Shown in pieces: positions 1 through 10,446 of a stretch of 64,000 nucleotides of DNA (positions are counted from its first letter, which is position 1; each line of letters opens with the position of its first letter). Source of the DNA: Mediterraneibacter faecis JCM 15917 (GTDB lineage: Bacteria; Bacillota; Clostridia; Lachnospirales; Lachnospiraceae). The stretch covers positions 62,001-126,000 of the forward strand of contig BBDW01000005.1 in assembly GCA_001312505.1 (NCBI GenBank), read 5' to 3'. A model generated the notes under the pieces. The model had not been told where the DNA came from. It did not search any database and worked only from the letters and a program-made list of their open reading frames with translations. The translations under genes were made by a program, and so were the position numbers.

Positions 1-1033
1 CACGAAGGAAGGACACAGCAGAGATGACGCCTTCTGCATGTTCGCCTTCGATACCAAGCTTCTTATCAGTGCTTGCACCGATGGAAATAAGAACAGCATC
101 ATATTCCTGGCGGAGACTCTGAATTGTGATATCTTTACCAATACGTTTTCCAAATTCTACCTGAACTCCTGTCTCAAGGATTGCCTGAATATCTTCGTCA
201 AGACGATCTTTTGGAAGTCTGTAGTTCGGGATTCCATAGCGGAGCATTCCGCCGAGCTTTGGAAGCATCTCGAATACGGTTGTCTGATGTCCCATCAACT
301 GCAGGTAGTAAGCAGCACTGAGTCCACCAGGTCCACCGCCTACGACAGCGATACGCTTTCCGGTGGAAGGTGCGCATTCCGGTGGTGGAACCTTGCCTGC
401 ATAATCAGCGGCCATACGTTTCAGTCCACGGATATTGATGGCATCATCTACGATATTTCTACGGCAGCGGGCCTCACAAGGATGCTCACAAATAAAACCG
501 CAGGTTGTCGGGAACGGATTATCCTTACGGATCAGACGGATTGCGTCAGCGTAACGGCCCTCTCCGGTCAGCGCGATATATCCAGGGATATCAACATGTG
601 CAGGACAGAGAGAAACGCAAGGTACAGGCTGTGTATAGTGGCAGGTACAGCGTCCCTGACGGACATGTTCTTCATAATCTTCGCGACAGTCTCTTAAGCT
701 CTTATGTACCATGGCACCGGCTTCATATCCGATCGGACAGTCAGATCCTTCGCGAATGGATTCAGACAATGTGTCAATCAGATCAAGTGTCTCCATTGTA
801 GCAGTACCGTTCATAACATCTGTCAGAAGGTTCTTCAATTGCCACAGCCCAACGCGGCACGGGGGGGTACATTTTCCGCAGGATTGTGTCTGACACATCT
901 CGATGAATGCACGAGTCATGTCAACCGGACATAATCCCGGAGGGCTGGATTCAATTCTGCGTTCCAGATCTTTGTACAGCTCTTCAACGACGAGCTGGCC
1001 TTTGTCTGGACCTGGGATTTCAAGTCTACTCAT
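1..1033 (-). CDS. NuoF/GltD-type NAD(P)-linked iron-sulfur flavoprotein, C-terminus outside window
   Basis: The frame is open from the ATG at 1033 (preceded by AGGAGAGG) to the window edge, giving 344 residues with no stop. Residues about 40-90 carry a Cys-rich motif (CGKCTPPCRVG) like the iron-sulfur tail of NuoF. Residues about 125-170 resemble the Fe-S domain at the start of glutamate synthase small subunits (CHYTQPVPC.SLCP). A dinucleotide-binding motif follows (VVGGGPGGLSAAYYL), then a GltD-like reductase fold (GGMLRYGIPNYRLP). Such proteins pass electrons between NAD(P)H and ferredoxin-linked enzymes; the partner gene should lie just left of the window. The second proline in CTPPC looks like a one-codon expansion at a C7 run (861-867), because the usual motif is CTPCR. 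The exact substrate is not known. Confidence 0.75.
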   Translation of the reverse strand, partial: MSRLEIPGPDKGQLVVEELYKDLERRIESSPPGLCPVDMTRAFIEMCQTQSCGKCTPPCRVGLWQLKNLLTDVMNGTATMETLDLIDTLSESIREGSDCPIGYEAGAMVHKSLRDCREDYEEHVRQGRCTCHYTQPVPCVSLCPAHVDIPGYIALTGEGRYADAIRLIRKDNPFPTTCGFICEHPCEARCRRNIVDDAINIRGLKRMAADYAGKVPPPECAPSTGKRIAVVGGGPGGLSAAYYLQLMGHQTTVFEMLPKLGGMLRYGIPNYRLPKDRLDEDIQAILETGVQVEFGKRIGKDITIQSLRQEYDAVLISIGASTDKKLGIEGEHAEGVISAVSFLR

Positions 1034-1276
1034 TTTAAACCTCTCCTTTTACCATAACGTTCATTACTGACTGATTTTAAAATAGGAAATGTATTTGAAA
1101 AAACCTATCTTCAAACCAGTAAAGTTCCATTTAGTAATATTCTACAAATAAATCTAAAAATTATCAAGAAAAGTTTAAAAAATGACAAGCCTGTTATTTA
1201 TTATACAAACAACAAGCTTGTTAAAAATAAACAAAAATATTCTAAAAAATATTGAGAAATAGATAAAAAAATCAAT

Positions 1277-3374
1277 TCATATAGCGGTAGCAACGAAAAT
1301 AATAACAGAGCGTTCACCTAAAAATATTTTAGATTCTACCGTAGGCATTGAATTTTTGTGAAAAAACTGACATTTAGCATCGCCGGTGTTGACCGCAACT
1401 TTCCATTTGTAATGTTCAGGAAGTTCCGGCAGAGTGAGTGTGACCGGAAACCATCCGGAATTTACAGCCAGATAAACAAGGTCTTCTTCTTGTATTGCTT
1501 CATCATAACCTGCGAATCGTACACAGACAACATGGCGGTCACCGGAGAAATTTGTCTCATCCGGAGTGAGCCCATGCGTGCTCATTGCCGGAACACCAAG
1601 ATAGCTTGGCTCTAGATCCTTACGGATGACAGGGTGATCTTTGCGGAACTGGATCATATATTGAAAGAAATCGAACAGATCCTTATTTTTTTGAGGAGAC
1701 TCCAGTCCAGCCAGGAGATCAGGTTATCCTGGCAATAAGGGTTATTATTTCCATAACGTGTGTCTGCAAATTCATCACCGGAGAGGAACATTGGAGTTCC
1801 GCGGCTGCAAAGCAGAACGGCACAGGCATTTTTCATCAGTCGTTTACGAAGTGCCAGAATGGCAGGATCATCTGTTTCGCCTTCTACGCCACAGTTCCAG
1901 CTGTTATTGTCGTCAGCTCCGTCAGTGTTCCCCCCCCAACCGTTGGCTTCATTATGCTTCTGGTTATAACTGTACAGATCATAAAGCGTGAATCCATCAT
2001 GACAGGTGAGAAAGTTGATGGAAGCATTTCCACCTCGGTAAGCAGGATCGTACAGATCAGGAGAACCTGTGATTCTTGCTGCAGCAGTCTGGGCAAGGAA
2101 GTCATCTCCTTTTAAAAAGCGGCGCATATCATCACGGTAGCGCCCATTCCATTCAGCCCAGCGCTTCCAGGAAGGGAAGGAACCGACCTGATAAAGTCCG
2201 CCGGCATCCCATGCTTCAGCGATCAGTTTTACATTTCCAAGGATTGAGTCGAATGCAAGGCTTCGCAGAAGCGGTGGTTGGCTTAGAGGGGTTCCGTCAT
2301 CATTTCGCCCAAGAATGGAAGCAAGATCAAAACGGAATCCATCTATACGGTATTCGATGACCCAGTAACGCAGACACTCCAAAATCATGTCTCGTACAAC
2401 AGGGTGATTGCAGTTCAGTGTATTTCCACATCCGCTGAAATTATAATAATGTCCGTCCGGAGTCAACATATAGTAAATGTTGTTGTCAAAGCCTTTGAAA
2501 GAAAAGCACGGACCGAATTCATTTCCCTCAGCAGTGTGGTTGAAGACGACATCGAGGATCACTTCTATACCATTGTCATGGAGATCTTTGATCAGTGTCT
2601 TGAGTTCCAGTCCTTCGCGGTTATATTCCATAGAAGAACAGTAGCTTGTATTTGGTGCAAAGAAACTGACAGGATTATATCCCCCCCAGAAATCAATAAG
2701 TTCATTTTCATCAATCAATCGTACATCACGCATCTCATCAAATTCGAAGATTGGCATTAGTTCAACAGCATTGACTCCAAGTTCTTTCAAATAAGGAATC
2801 TTTTCGCGCAGGCCTTCGAATGTACCGTGGTGCTTAACACCGGAACTTTCATCCATGGTAAATCCGCGGACGTGTAGCTCGTAGATGATCAAGTCTTCCA
2901 TAGGAATAGAATGGTGACGTTGGTCACCCCCCCAGTCAAAGTTGGATTGTACCACACGGGCACGATAACCATGCTGGGCGTTATTTACATGCCCCCCCAC
3001 TGGCTTTGTCCGGTGACGGCGCGCGCATAAGGATCCAGCAGGATTTTGTTTTTATCAAAACGGAGTCCTTTCTTTTCATCATAAGGACCATCCAATCGAT
3101 AGGCGTACTCAAATTCTTCGATATCCAGATCAAAGACGATCATAGAATAGCAGAAACCAATCCTGTAACTTTCCGGAAATGGAATCACGGCGTAAGGTTC
3201 TTCGGCTTTGCGGTGAAACAGCAGAAGCTCGCAGGAGGTAGCTCCGTGTGTATGAATCGTAAAGTTGACACCACCCGGGATAGCGACTGCACCAAATTCA
3301 CGGAAAAAGCCGGGACGGATCTGGAATCCATTGACGGTATCGATTGGCTTGAGCTGTTCGGATATTACTGGCAT
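1277..3374 (-). CDS. glgX: Glycogen debranching enzyme (GlgX/isoamylase type), two frame breaks
   Basis: This enzyme hydrolyses alpha-1,6 branches of glycogen. It has an N-terminal CBM48-like domain (about residues 10-110), then a GH13 barrel with DVVFNHT, DGFRFDLAS (nucleophile Asp) and AEAWDAGG (acid Glu), and FLTCHDG near the end. The start at 3374 follows AAAGGAG; an upstream ATG at 3404 precedes that site and is less likely. The frame is broken at the C7 run 2991-2997 and again at the T7 run 1686-1692 (A7 in the gene). Restoring one base mod 3 at each gives a continuous protein of about 700 residues, normal for the family. Three other runs (1930, 2681, 2927) keep frame but each add a glycine (WGGNTDG, FWGGYNP, DWGGDQ) where relatives have one. 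Confidence 0.85.
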
Positions 3375-3536
3375 ATAGGAAAACTCCTTTCTAATTGTAT
3401 TCAAGTTAGAATGAATTAAGAATTAACATAAGTATAACACTTAGAAAAATAAAAGCATAGGTTCAGCCTATCATTCTGTGAGAAAATGTGCTACAATGAT
3501 ACCACTATTTATTTGTAGAAAAGAGGTTATGGTATT

Positions 3537-4367
3537 ATGGCAGAAGAGCAGAAAACAGCAGGATGTTCAGAGGAATCCTGTGCCAGCTGTGCCAGTGCAG
3601 GAACATGCACAAGTAAGAAAGTTGATATGCATGAACCGATGAACATGTATTCATCTATTAAAAAAGTGATCGGCGTTGTCAGTGGAAAGGGCGGCGTTGG
3701 TAAGTCACTCGTGACAGCATCCCTTGCAAGAATGATGAGAGCAAAAGGATATAATGTTGGTATCATGGATGCAGATATTACAGGTCCATCTATCCCAAAG
3801 ATGTATGGACTTCATGAGATGGCAGTAGGAACTGAGCAGGGAATTCTTCCATGTGAAGCAGCAGATGGAACAAAGATCATGTCTGTCAATCTTCTTTTGG
3901 AAGACGAGGAAGCACCGGTTATCTGGAGGGGACCAGTGATCGCAGGTGTTGTAAAGCAGTTCTGGACAGATGTTATGTGGGGAGATCTTGATTATCTCTT
4001 CGTTGATATGCCACCTGGAACAGGTGATGTTCCGCTGACAGTATTCCAGTCTCTTCCGGTTGATGGCGTTGTGATCGTTACATCTCCGCAGGATCTTGTA
4101 CAGATGATCGTGAAGAAGGCATATGGAATGGCGAAGCAGATGAATATTCCGGTTCTTGGAATTGTTGAGAACTACAGTTATGTGAAATGTCCGGATTGTG
4201 GCAAAGAGATCAAAGTATTTGGCGAGAGCCACATTGACGAGATCGCAGCAGATCTTAATGTTCCGGTTCTTGGAAAGATGCCGCTTGACCCGGCAATCGC
4301 GCAGATGGTTGAGGAAGAGAAGTTTTCTGAGGCAGAGAATCCATATCTGGAAGGATTCGAACTGTAA
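3537..4367 (+). CDS. Mrp/NBP35-type Fe-S cluster carrier P-loop ATPase
   Basis: A 276-residue MinD/Mrp ATPase. The N-terminus is Cys-rich (CSEESCASCASAGTC). It is followed by a deviant Walker A (SGKGGVGKS, about residue 48-56), a Walker B-like stretch (DYLFVDMPPGTGD) and a C-terminal CPDCG pair that usually bridges an iron-sulfur cluster between subunits. The family binds and transfers Fe-S clusters in the cytoplasm. The gene is alone between glgX (divergent) and an esterase gene, and a hairpin follows it. Two G4 runs inside it (WRGP and MWGDL) are unexpanded, which shows that not every G4 in the window is altered. Confidence 0.88.
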   Translation: MAEEQKTAGCSEESCASCASAGTCTSKKVDMHEPMNMYSSIKKVIGVVSGKGGVGKSLVTASLARMMRAKGYNVGIMDADITGPSIPKMYGLHEMAVGTEQGILPCEAADGTKIMSVNLLLEDEEAPVIWRGPVIAGVVKQFWTDVMWGDLDYLFVDMPPGTGDVPLTVFQSLPVDGVVIVTSPQDLVQMIVKKAYGMAKQMNIPVLGIVENYSYVKCPDCGKEIKVFGESHIDEIAADLNVPVLGKMPLDPAIAQMVEEEKFSEAENPYLEGFEL

Positions 4368-4400
4368 AGCAAGTTGAGTGTATGTAATGGGAGTCATGGA

Positions 4401-4426
4401 AGACAAGGTTGGGGGGGATCTTGTCT
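4401..4426 (+). terminator. Hairpin after the Mrp gene, G7 in its loop
   Basis: AGACAAG pairs with CTTGTCT (extended by G-T pairs). The loop is almost entirely the G7 run 4411-4417. A T-rich stretch lies about 10 bases downstream. Confidence 0.55.
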
Positions 4427-4522
4427 TTCGTGGCTTTTTTACGCGAGCAACGAGCAAAGTCCGTGCTCCTAAAAGAATAACAGAAAAGCACAAATTATAA
4501 ATCAGACAGGAGGTATTAACAC

Positions 4523-5533
4523 ATGATAGGCGAAAGAATAGAATTATGGCACAAAGAAGAATATCATTACCCGGCGGCGCATGGGTTTATCCCGATTATG
4601 GTCAGCTATATTCATGAGGATGAGCTGATGCATCCGGCGATGCTGGTGGTTCCGGGAGGCGGTTACAGACTTGTATCGCCTTCGGAAGCACATCTGGTTG
4701 CAATGGAATTTTATCAGGCCGGTTATAATGTGTTCGTCCTTGAATATACAGTGAATCCACTGGATGAAGCACCATTAAAGCTTCAGCCGCTGAAAGATAT
4801 TTCCAGAGCAGTGCGAATGATCCGTTTTCGTGCAGAACAGCTGCATATTTTATCGGATCAGATCGTGGTTTGTGGATTTTCAGCCGGAGGACATCTGTGT
4901 GCGAGTCTGTGTGTGCATGGAGCGGATATTGAGGATTCGGATGAAAAATATCAGAAGTTTTCAAACAAACCGGATGCTGCAGTGCTGTCTTATCCGGTAA
5001 TCACTACAGGAAAGTACACACATAAAGATTCTTTTGTAGCTCTGTTTGGAAAGAATCCTACAAAAAAAGAGCTGGAATATATGTCAATTGAAAAGTATGT
5101 AACAAAAGAAATGCCACCATGTTTTATCTGGCAGACAGCAACGGATGGAACCGTTCCAGTACAGAATAGCTATCTTTTAGCCCAGAAATGTCTGGAAGAA
5201 GGAGTTCCATTTGCGCACCATGTATTTTCAGAAGGCGTACATGGAATGTCTGTTGCAACAGAGGACTGGCTGGAACGCAGAGGAAGACAGCCTTATACAC
5301 AGGAGCAGCTTCGTATGCTTGCAGAAGCGATTCTTGCGGGAGAAACTTCATTTTCAAAGGAAAAGGGAGAAGAACTTCTTGTGCAAAATGGGATTGGAAG
5401 AACACAGCCACCGAAATGGACAGCAGAGCAGAAAGAAGAAATCCGAAAGACTCTGAAAGAAGTACAGATCTGGCCCAAACTGGCAGAGGAATGGTTGGAG
5501 AAAATAATTGATTACAAAGGAGAAGCACGATGA
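4523..5533 (+). CDS. Alpha/beta-hydrolase, acetylesterase/lipase-like
   Basis: This 336-residue cytoplasmic esterase resembles BD-FAE/Aes-type carbohydrate esterases. The oxyanion loop is PGGGYR (about residues 46-51), the nucleophile lies in GFSAGGH (about 118-124), the acid Asp is probably in TATDGTVPV, and the His lies in GVHGMS. No signal peptide is seen. The start follows AGGAGGT at the right distance. It overlaps the next gene by four bases (ATGA), so the two are probably translated together. The natural substrate cannot be told; release of acetyl groups from sugars is a guess from the family. Confidence 0.8.
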   Translation: MIGERIELWHKEEYHYPAAHGFIPIMVSYIHEDELMHPAMLVVPGGGYRLVSPSEAHLVAMEFYQAGYNVFVLEYTVNPLDEAPLKLQPLKDISRAVRMIRFRAEQLHILSDQIVVCGFSAGGHLCASLCVHGADIEDSDEKYQKFSNKPDAAVLSYPVITTGKYTHKDSFVALFGKNPTKKELEYMSIEKYVTKEMPPCFIWQTATDGTVPVQNSYLLAQKCLEEGVPFAHHVFSEGVHGMSVATEDWLERRGRQPYTQEQLRMLAEAILAGETSFSKEKGEELLVQNGIGRTQPPKWTAEQKEEIRKTLKEVQIWPKLAEEWLEKIIDYKGEAR

Positions 5534-6304
5534 GAATTTTATTGATCCGTCACGGAGATCCGGATTATGTAAATGACACATTAACAGAAAAAGGAAGACG
5601 TGAAGCGGCACTGCTTGCAAAACGTGCAGCATCTATGAATATGGGGGGAATGCTATAAGTCTCCACTTGGAAGAGCGAAGGATACGGCGGCTCCATGTCT
5701 TGAGGTAACTGGGAAAACAGCAGAAATATTGGATTGGCTGCAAGAGTTCCCGGCGCAGGTTGATTTGAATAAAAATCCGGAACTTGAAAAAGCATATCCC
5801 GATGTGAAAAAAGAAGGTGAGCATTTCCTGCCTAGAATTGCATGGGATATGGTTCCGGGGTATTGGACAGAACATGAAGCTTATATGGATAAAAATGCAT
5901 GGCGTGAAACAGAAGTGGCGAAAAATTCTGATCTTGTAGAAGTATACGATCATGTGATTGAAGAATTTGATTGCTTTCTCGCAGAGCATGGATATGTAAG
6001 AGAAGGGGCGCATTATCGTGTGGAGAAAGAAAGTGATGAGACAGTGACATTTTTCTGCCATTTCGGAATCAGCTGCGTGCTGTTGTCCCATTTATGGAAT
6101 GTATCACCATTCGTGCTTTGGCATAGTCTGGCTCTTGCACCGACTTCTGTGACAGAAGTAGTAACAGAAGAGAGAGAACAGGGAACGGCATATTTCCGAG
6201 GATTGAAAGTAGGAGATATCTCACATCTCTATGCAGGTGGAGAAGAACCGTCCTTCGCAGCAAGATTCTGTGAGACATATAGCAACAAGGAGCAGAGACA
6301 TTAA
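5530..6304 (+). CDS. Histidine phosphatase (phosphoglycerate mutase-like), frame broken at a G6 run
   Basis: The protein begins MRILLIRHGDPDY, the RHG phosphohistidine motif of the family. The frame stops at 5657, just after the G6 run 5643-5648. Removing one G joins it to the downstream frame, which starts with the family motif YKSPLGRAKDTA and contains a second catalytic region (ETVTFFCHFGI, then SVTEV). The rejoined protein has about 257 residues. It removes phosphate from a small substrate that cannot be named. It shares an ATGA overlap with the upstream esterase. Confidence 0.75.
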
Positions 6305-6326
6305 AATCAAATGTCTCTGCTCCTTG
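6286..6326. terminator. Bidirectional terminator between convergent genes
   Basis: A 17-bp perfect stem (CAAGGAGCAGAGACATT and its complement) has a 7-base loop. It overlaps the stop of the phosphatase gene and faces the end of the GNAT gene. Confidence 0.8.
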
Positions 6327-6346
6327 CTTTATGGATTTTGGTATTA

Positions 6347-6841
6347 TTAAACCACTTTCTGATAAGCAATTCGTTCTGTTCCATCCTCAACATATACGAT
6401 TCCGCAATATTTGAATCCATTCTTATCTAACAGATGCTGCATTACGATATTGTCCCGGTGTGTATCAATACGGATGTTGCCGCATTGTTCCAAGGCCCAG
6501 TTCAGGCAGAAGGACGCTGCACCTTTTACATTTCCGGTGGAAGTGATGCGGTGGACGACTCCGTAACGGGAGTCGTTGATCCAGTCCCCCCCATCGTAGA
6601 TGCGCATATAAGTCGGATCAGCCCCCCCTTCTTTATAATAGAAAGTAGCAATGATCTGATCCTGTTCTGTGCAGACATAACTGTTCCCCCCCTCAGTGAT
6701 GTCATCCAGAATCAACTGTGGAGAAGGATAAGTGTTTTCCCACTGAGAAGCATTTCCGTGAGTTGCCATGAATGTCCGTGCATGTTCATACATCTTAAGA
6801 AGTACTTCAAGCTCTTCAGGTTTTGTCTTTCTGATTTCCAT
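6347..6841 (-). CDS. GNAT-family N-acetyltransferase
   Basis: A 164-residue protein. The N-terminal MEIRKTKPEELEVLLKMY is typical of GNAT strand 1 and helix 1. The acetyl-CoA region is around VVHRITSTGNVKGAASF and the C-terminal part is IRIDTHRDNIVMQHLLDKNGFKYCG. The substrate is unknown. The start at 6841 follows AGAGGAAT. Three C7 runs (6586, 6622, 6686) lie within 110 bases; each encodes Gly-Gly in the gene (DGGDW, EGGAD, EGGNS). Each may carry one surplus glycine. Confidence 0.8.
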   Translation of the reverse strand: MEIRKTKPEELEVLLKMYEHARTFMATHGNASQWENTYPSPQLILDDITEGGNSYVCTEQDQIIATFYYKEGGADPTYMRIYDGGDWINDSRYGVVHRITSTGNVKGAASFCLNWALEQCGNIRIDTHRDNIVMQHLLDKNGFKYCGIVYVEDGTERIAYQKVV

Positions 6842-7172
6842 AATATTCCTCTTTCATAAACTAAATATAGATACGCTAATGCACTATTATATCAAAAAAC
6901 AGAACGTAACTCCATTGACAAAAATATAGAGAAAACATGAAACGAAATCGTTATCATAGAGGAAAAGTACCTAGAGTGAATTTTGAAAGAAAAAGAGGCT
7001 GTTTATTTGTCTGTAAATCAGACCGTACACATGGGGAAAATGTTCTTTTTACAGTACATTTTTACTGTATTAAAGTTCGTACAATTCCCCCCCGTAAAAT
7101 GGGCGTTTTTTCGTATATTTTGTACTAAATCGAATACAAAGCGATTTCCGATATTTATTCTCGATTTTACGC

Positions 7173-7201
7173 TTGTCATTTATTTAACACGGTGTTATAC
7201 T
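7173..7201 (+). promoter_or_regulatory. pflB promoter
   Basis: TTGTCA (7173-7178), a 17-base spacer and TATACT (7196-7201). The first G of the mRNA would lie about 50 bases before the pflB start. Confidence 0.65.
7185..7197. promoter_or_regulatory. Palindrome over the pflB promoter spacer, candidate operator
   Basis: TAACACGGTGTTA is a 6+6 inverted repeat around one unpaired base. It lies between the -35 and -10 boxes and touches the -10, where a bound protein would block RNA polymerase. It does not match the Rex consensus (TTGTTAA N4 TTAACAA) well. The regulator is unknown. Confidence 0.45.
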
Positions 7202-7257
7202 ATGCCCGTAAAACAATTACAAAACTATTTTAGGAAAGAATATAGGAGGATTTTTCA

Positions 7258-9511
7258 ATGGCTAATTTTGAGCAGTGGGCTGGCTTCAAGGGAAGAAAAT
7301 GGACACACTCTGTAGACGTGCGTGATTTCATCCAGGAGAACTACACACCATATGAAGGTGATGAGTCATTCCTTGAGGGACCAACAGAAGCAACAGACAA
7401 ATTATGGGGGGGAAGACTGCAGGAACTTCAGAAAGAAGAAAGAGCTAAGGGCGGAGTTCTCGACATGGAGACAGAAGTTGTTTCCGGTCTGACAGCATAC
7501 GGCCCAGGATATATCGATGAGAGCATGAAAGATCTTGAGCAGATTGTTGGTTTGCAGACAGACAAACCGCTGAAGAGAGCATTCATGCCTTATGGTGGAA
7601 TCAAGATGGCAGAGCAGGCTTGTACAACATACGGATATCAGCCAAGCGAGAAACTGCATGAGATCTTCACAAAATATCATAAAACACACAACCAGGGAGT
7701 ATTCGACATCTACACACCAGAGATGAAGAAAGCTCGTCATAACAAGATTATTACAGGACTTCCGGATACATACGGACGTGGACGTATCGTAGGTGACTAC
7801 CGTCGTGTTGCACTGTATGGTATCGACTTCCTGATCGAGAGAAAACAGTATGACTTCGAGCGTTATGCAAGACACGGCATGAAGGGTGAGGATTTCCGTC
7901 TTCGTGAAGAGCTTGCAGATCAGATCAAAGCTCTGAAAGAAATGAAAGAAATGGCTGCAGCTTACGGATTTGATATTTCACAGCCGGCTAAGGATGCTCA
8001 TGAAGCAGCTCAGTGGCTGTACTTCGGATATCTTGCAGCAATCAAGACTCAGAATGGTGCAGCTATGTCTGTAGGACGTATCTCTACATTCCTTGATATC
8101 TATATCGAGAGAGACCTGAAGGCTGGAAAGATCACAGAGAAGGAAGCTCAGGAGATCATCGACCACATGGTAATGAAATTCCGTATGGTTAAGTTCGCAA
8201 GAATCCCATCTTACAACCAGCTGTTCTCAGGAGACCCGACATGGGCAACACTTGAGGTTGGTGGACTTGGACAGGACGGACGTTCTATGGTAACAAAGAA
8301 CGACTATCGTTTCCTTCACACACTGAACAACATGGGACCTTCACCAGAGCCGAACCTGACAGTTCTTTATTCTTCAAGACTGCCAGAGAACTTCAAGAAG
8401 TTCGCTTCCCTGATTTCTGTAACAACAAGTTCTATCCAGTATGAGAACGATGATGTTATGCGTCCGGTATGGGGCGATGACTACAGCATCTGCTGCTGTG
8501 TATCTGCTACAGAGACAGGTAAAGAGATGCAGTTCTTCGGAGCTCGTGCAAACCTTGCTAAGTGTCTTCTTTACGCTATCAACGGTGGTATCGATGAGAA
8601 GAACAAAGTACAGGTAGGACCGGCTTACCAGCCAATTACTTCCGAGTACCTTGATTACGATGAAGTAATGGAGAAATATGACCAGATGATGGAGTGGCTG
8701 TCCAAGCTGTATGTTGATACACTGAACATGATCCACTACATGCATGATAAATACTACTATGAGGCAGCTCAGATGTCCCTGATCGACACAGACGTTAAAC
8801 GTTCTTTCGCAACAGGTATTGCTGGATTCTCACATGTAGTTGACTCCCTGAGCGCTATCAAATACGCTAAGGTTAAAGTTGTCCGTGACGAAGATGGTCT
8901 TGCAACAGACTTCGAGATTGAGGGAGACTTCCCAAGATACGGTAACGATGATGACCGTGCAGATGAGATTGCTGTATGGCTTCTGAAGAAATTCATGCAC
9001 AAACTGAACAAGTGCCACACATACAGACATTCTGTACCGACAACATCTATCCTTACAATTACATCTAACGTTGTATATGGTAAGGCTACAGGATCTCTTC
9101 CGGACGGAAGAAAGGCTGGAGAGCCACTTTCACCAGGAGCTAACCCGTCTTACGGCGCAGAGCAGAGCGGACTTCTTGCTTCTCTTAACTCTGTTGCTAA
9201 GCTTCCTTACGAGCTTGCACTTGACGGAATCTCTAATACACAGACAATCAACAGGTGCACTTGGACATTCTGATGAAGAGCGTAAAGAGAACCTTGCTCA
9301 CGTACTTGACGGATACTTCGATCAGGGAGCACATCACCTGAACGTAAACGTATTTGGTGTTGAGAAGCTGAAAGATGCTATGGAGCACCCAGAGAAACCT
9401 GAGTACGCTAACTTCACAATCCGTGTATCAGGATACGCTGTTAAGTTTATCGACCTTACTCGTGAGCAGCAGCTTGACGTTATCGCAAGAACTTGCCATG
9501 ACCACATGTAA
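7258..9511 (+). CDS. pflB: Pyruvate formate-lyase, one frame break near the C-terminus
   Basis: Converts pyruvate and CoA to acetyl-CoA and formate by a glycyl radical. Active-site cysteines lie in [10 protein letters not shown] (about residue 403-412). The radical glycine is in RVSGYAVKF close to the C-terminus, which falls after a frame break at about 9252-9254. There the usual [12 protein letters not shown] reads INR and then stops; two bases seem to be missing. Joined, the protein is about 750 residues, normal for the family. The G7 run at 7406-7412 makes [10 protein letters not shown], where relatives have one residue fewer. pflA follows after a hairpin. Confidence 0.92.
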
Positions 9512-9562
9512 ATAATGTTGCGATTTGCGGATAAAAGATCATAAATAACAGATAATATATCA

Positions 9563-9597
9563 GGACGCAGTCATTTCACCATGCTGCGTCCTTTTTT
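9563..9597 (+). terminator. Hairpin with T-run between pflB and pflA
   Basis: GGACGCAG pairs with CTGCGTCC around a 13-base loop, followed by seven T. It should lower pflA expression relative to pflB. Confidence 0.75.
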
Positions 9598-9622
9598 AAA
9601 CAAAATTTAGGAGGGAAAGACA

Positions 9623-10369
9623 ATGTCAGAAGTAAAAGGATACATTCACTCAACAGAAAGCTTCGGTTCCGTTGACGGACCTGGCGTACGCTTTATCATT
9701 TTTGTAAGCGGATGTCCAATGCGCTGCCAGTTCTGCCACAACCCGGACACATGGAAGATGCAGGACGGCGAACTGAAGACAACAGATGAACTGCTTAAGA
9801 CAGCACTTCGCTATAAAAGCTACTGGAAAGATAAAGGTGGTATCACAGTCAGCGGTGGAGAGCCACTGATGCAGATGGATTTCCTGATTGACCTTTTCAA
9901 GAAAGCGAAAGAACAGGGAGTTCATACCAATATTGATACAAGCGGAGCTGTATTTACAAAGGAAGAACCATTCTTTGGTAAAATGCAGGAGCTGCTGAAA
10001 TACACAGATATGCTGATGCTTGACATCAAACACATTGATGATGAGCAGCATAAGATTCTCACGGGACAGAGCAACAAGAATATTCTTGAGTTTGCACGTT
10101 ATCTGTCTGATATCAAGAAACCAATCTGGATCCGTCACGTACTCGTTCCGGAGCGCAGTGACAAGGATGAGTACCTGGAGAGACTTCATGATTTCATCGA
10201 GACACTGGATAATGTAGAGCGTGTTGAAGTTCTTCCATATCATACACTTGGTGCATATAAGTGGAAAGAACTTGGATATGATTACAAGTTAGAGGGAATC
10301 GATCCTCCGACACAGGAGAGAATTGAGAATGCAAACCGTATTCTTGAGACAGCGAAATATTTAAAATAA
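9623..10369 (+). CDS. pflA: Pyruvate formate-lyase activating enzyme (radical SAM)
   Basis: A 248-residue enzyme that uses S-adenosylmethionine and a [4Fe-4S] cluster to install the glycyl radical on PflB. The cluster motif is CPMRCQFC (CxxxCxxC, about residues 30-37), preceded by VDGPGVRFIIFVSG. The SAM-binding GGE motif is in TVSGGEPLMQ. The start follows AGGAGG. It lies 111 bases after pflB, as is usual, with a terminator between them. Confidence 0.94.
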   Translation: MSEVKGYIHSTESFGSVDGPGVRFIIFVSGCPMRCQFCHNPDTWKMQDGELKTTDELLKTALRYKSYWKDKGGITVSGGEPLMQMDFLIDLFKKAKEQGVHTNIDTSGAVFTKEEPFFGKMQELLKYTDMLMLDIKHIDDEQHKILTGQSNKNILEFARYLSDIKKPIWIRHVLVPERSDKDEYLERLHDFIETLDNVERVEVLPYHTLGAYKWKELGYDYKLEGIDPPTQERIENANRILETAKYLK

Positions 10370-10377
10370 GGTAAAAA

Positions 10378-10429
10378 AAGAACTCTGTTATGAGATGTAT
10401 GAATCAATACATTCGTAACAGGGTTCTTC
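10378..10429. terminator. Bidirectional terminator between pflA and the MATE gene
   Basis: AAGAACTCTGTTA pairs with TAACAGGGTTCTT (one G-T pair). An inner ATGTAT/ATACAT stem and T-rich ends are present on both sides. Confidence 0.75.
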
Positions 10430-10446
10430 TTTTGTAAGTACTTTAC

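Larger units (their letters stand above)
6842..7257. other. 416-bp intergenic region upstream of pflB
   Basis: No gene is supported here; the short open frames have no family resemblance. It holds a C7 run at 7087-7093, the pflB promoter and palindrome listed separately, and a long leader ending in the ribosome site AGGAGG. Confidence 0.6.

Noticed and set aside
38..934. Several plus-strand open frames in the first kilobase
   Set aside because: They are shadows of the minus-strand flavoprotein, which shows clear family motifs over its whole visible length.
6937..7315. Open frames of 63 and 110 codons upstream of pflB
   Set aside because: They run through the promoter and palindrome, have no ribosome site and resemble nothing.
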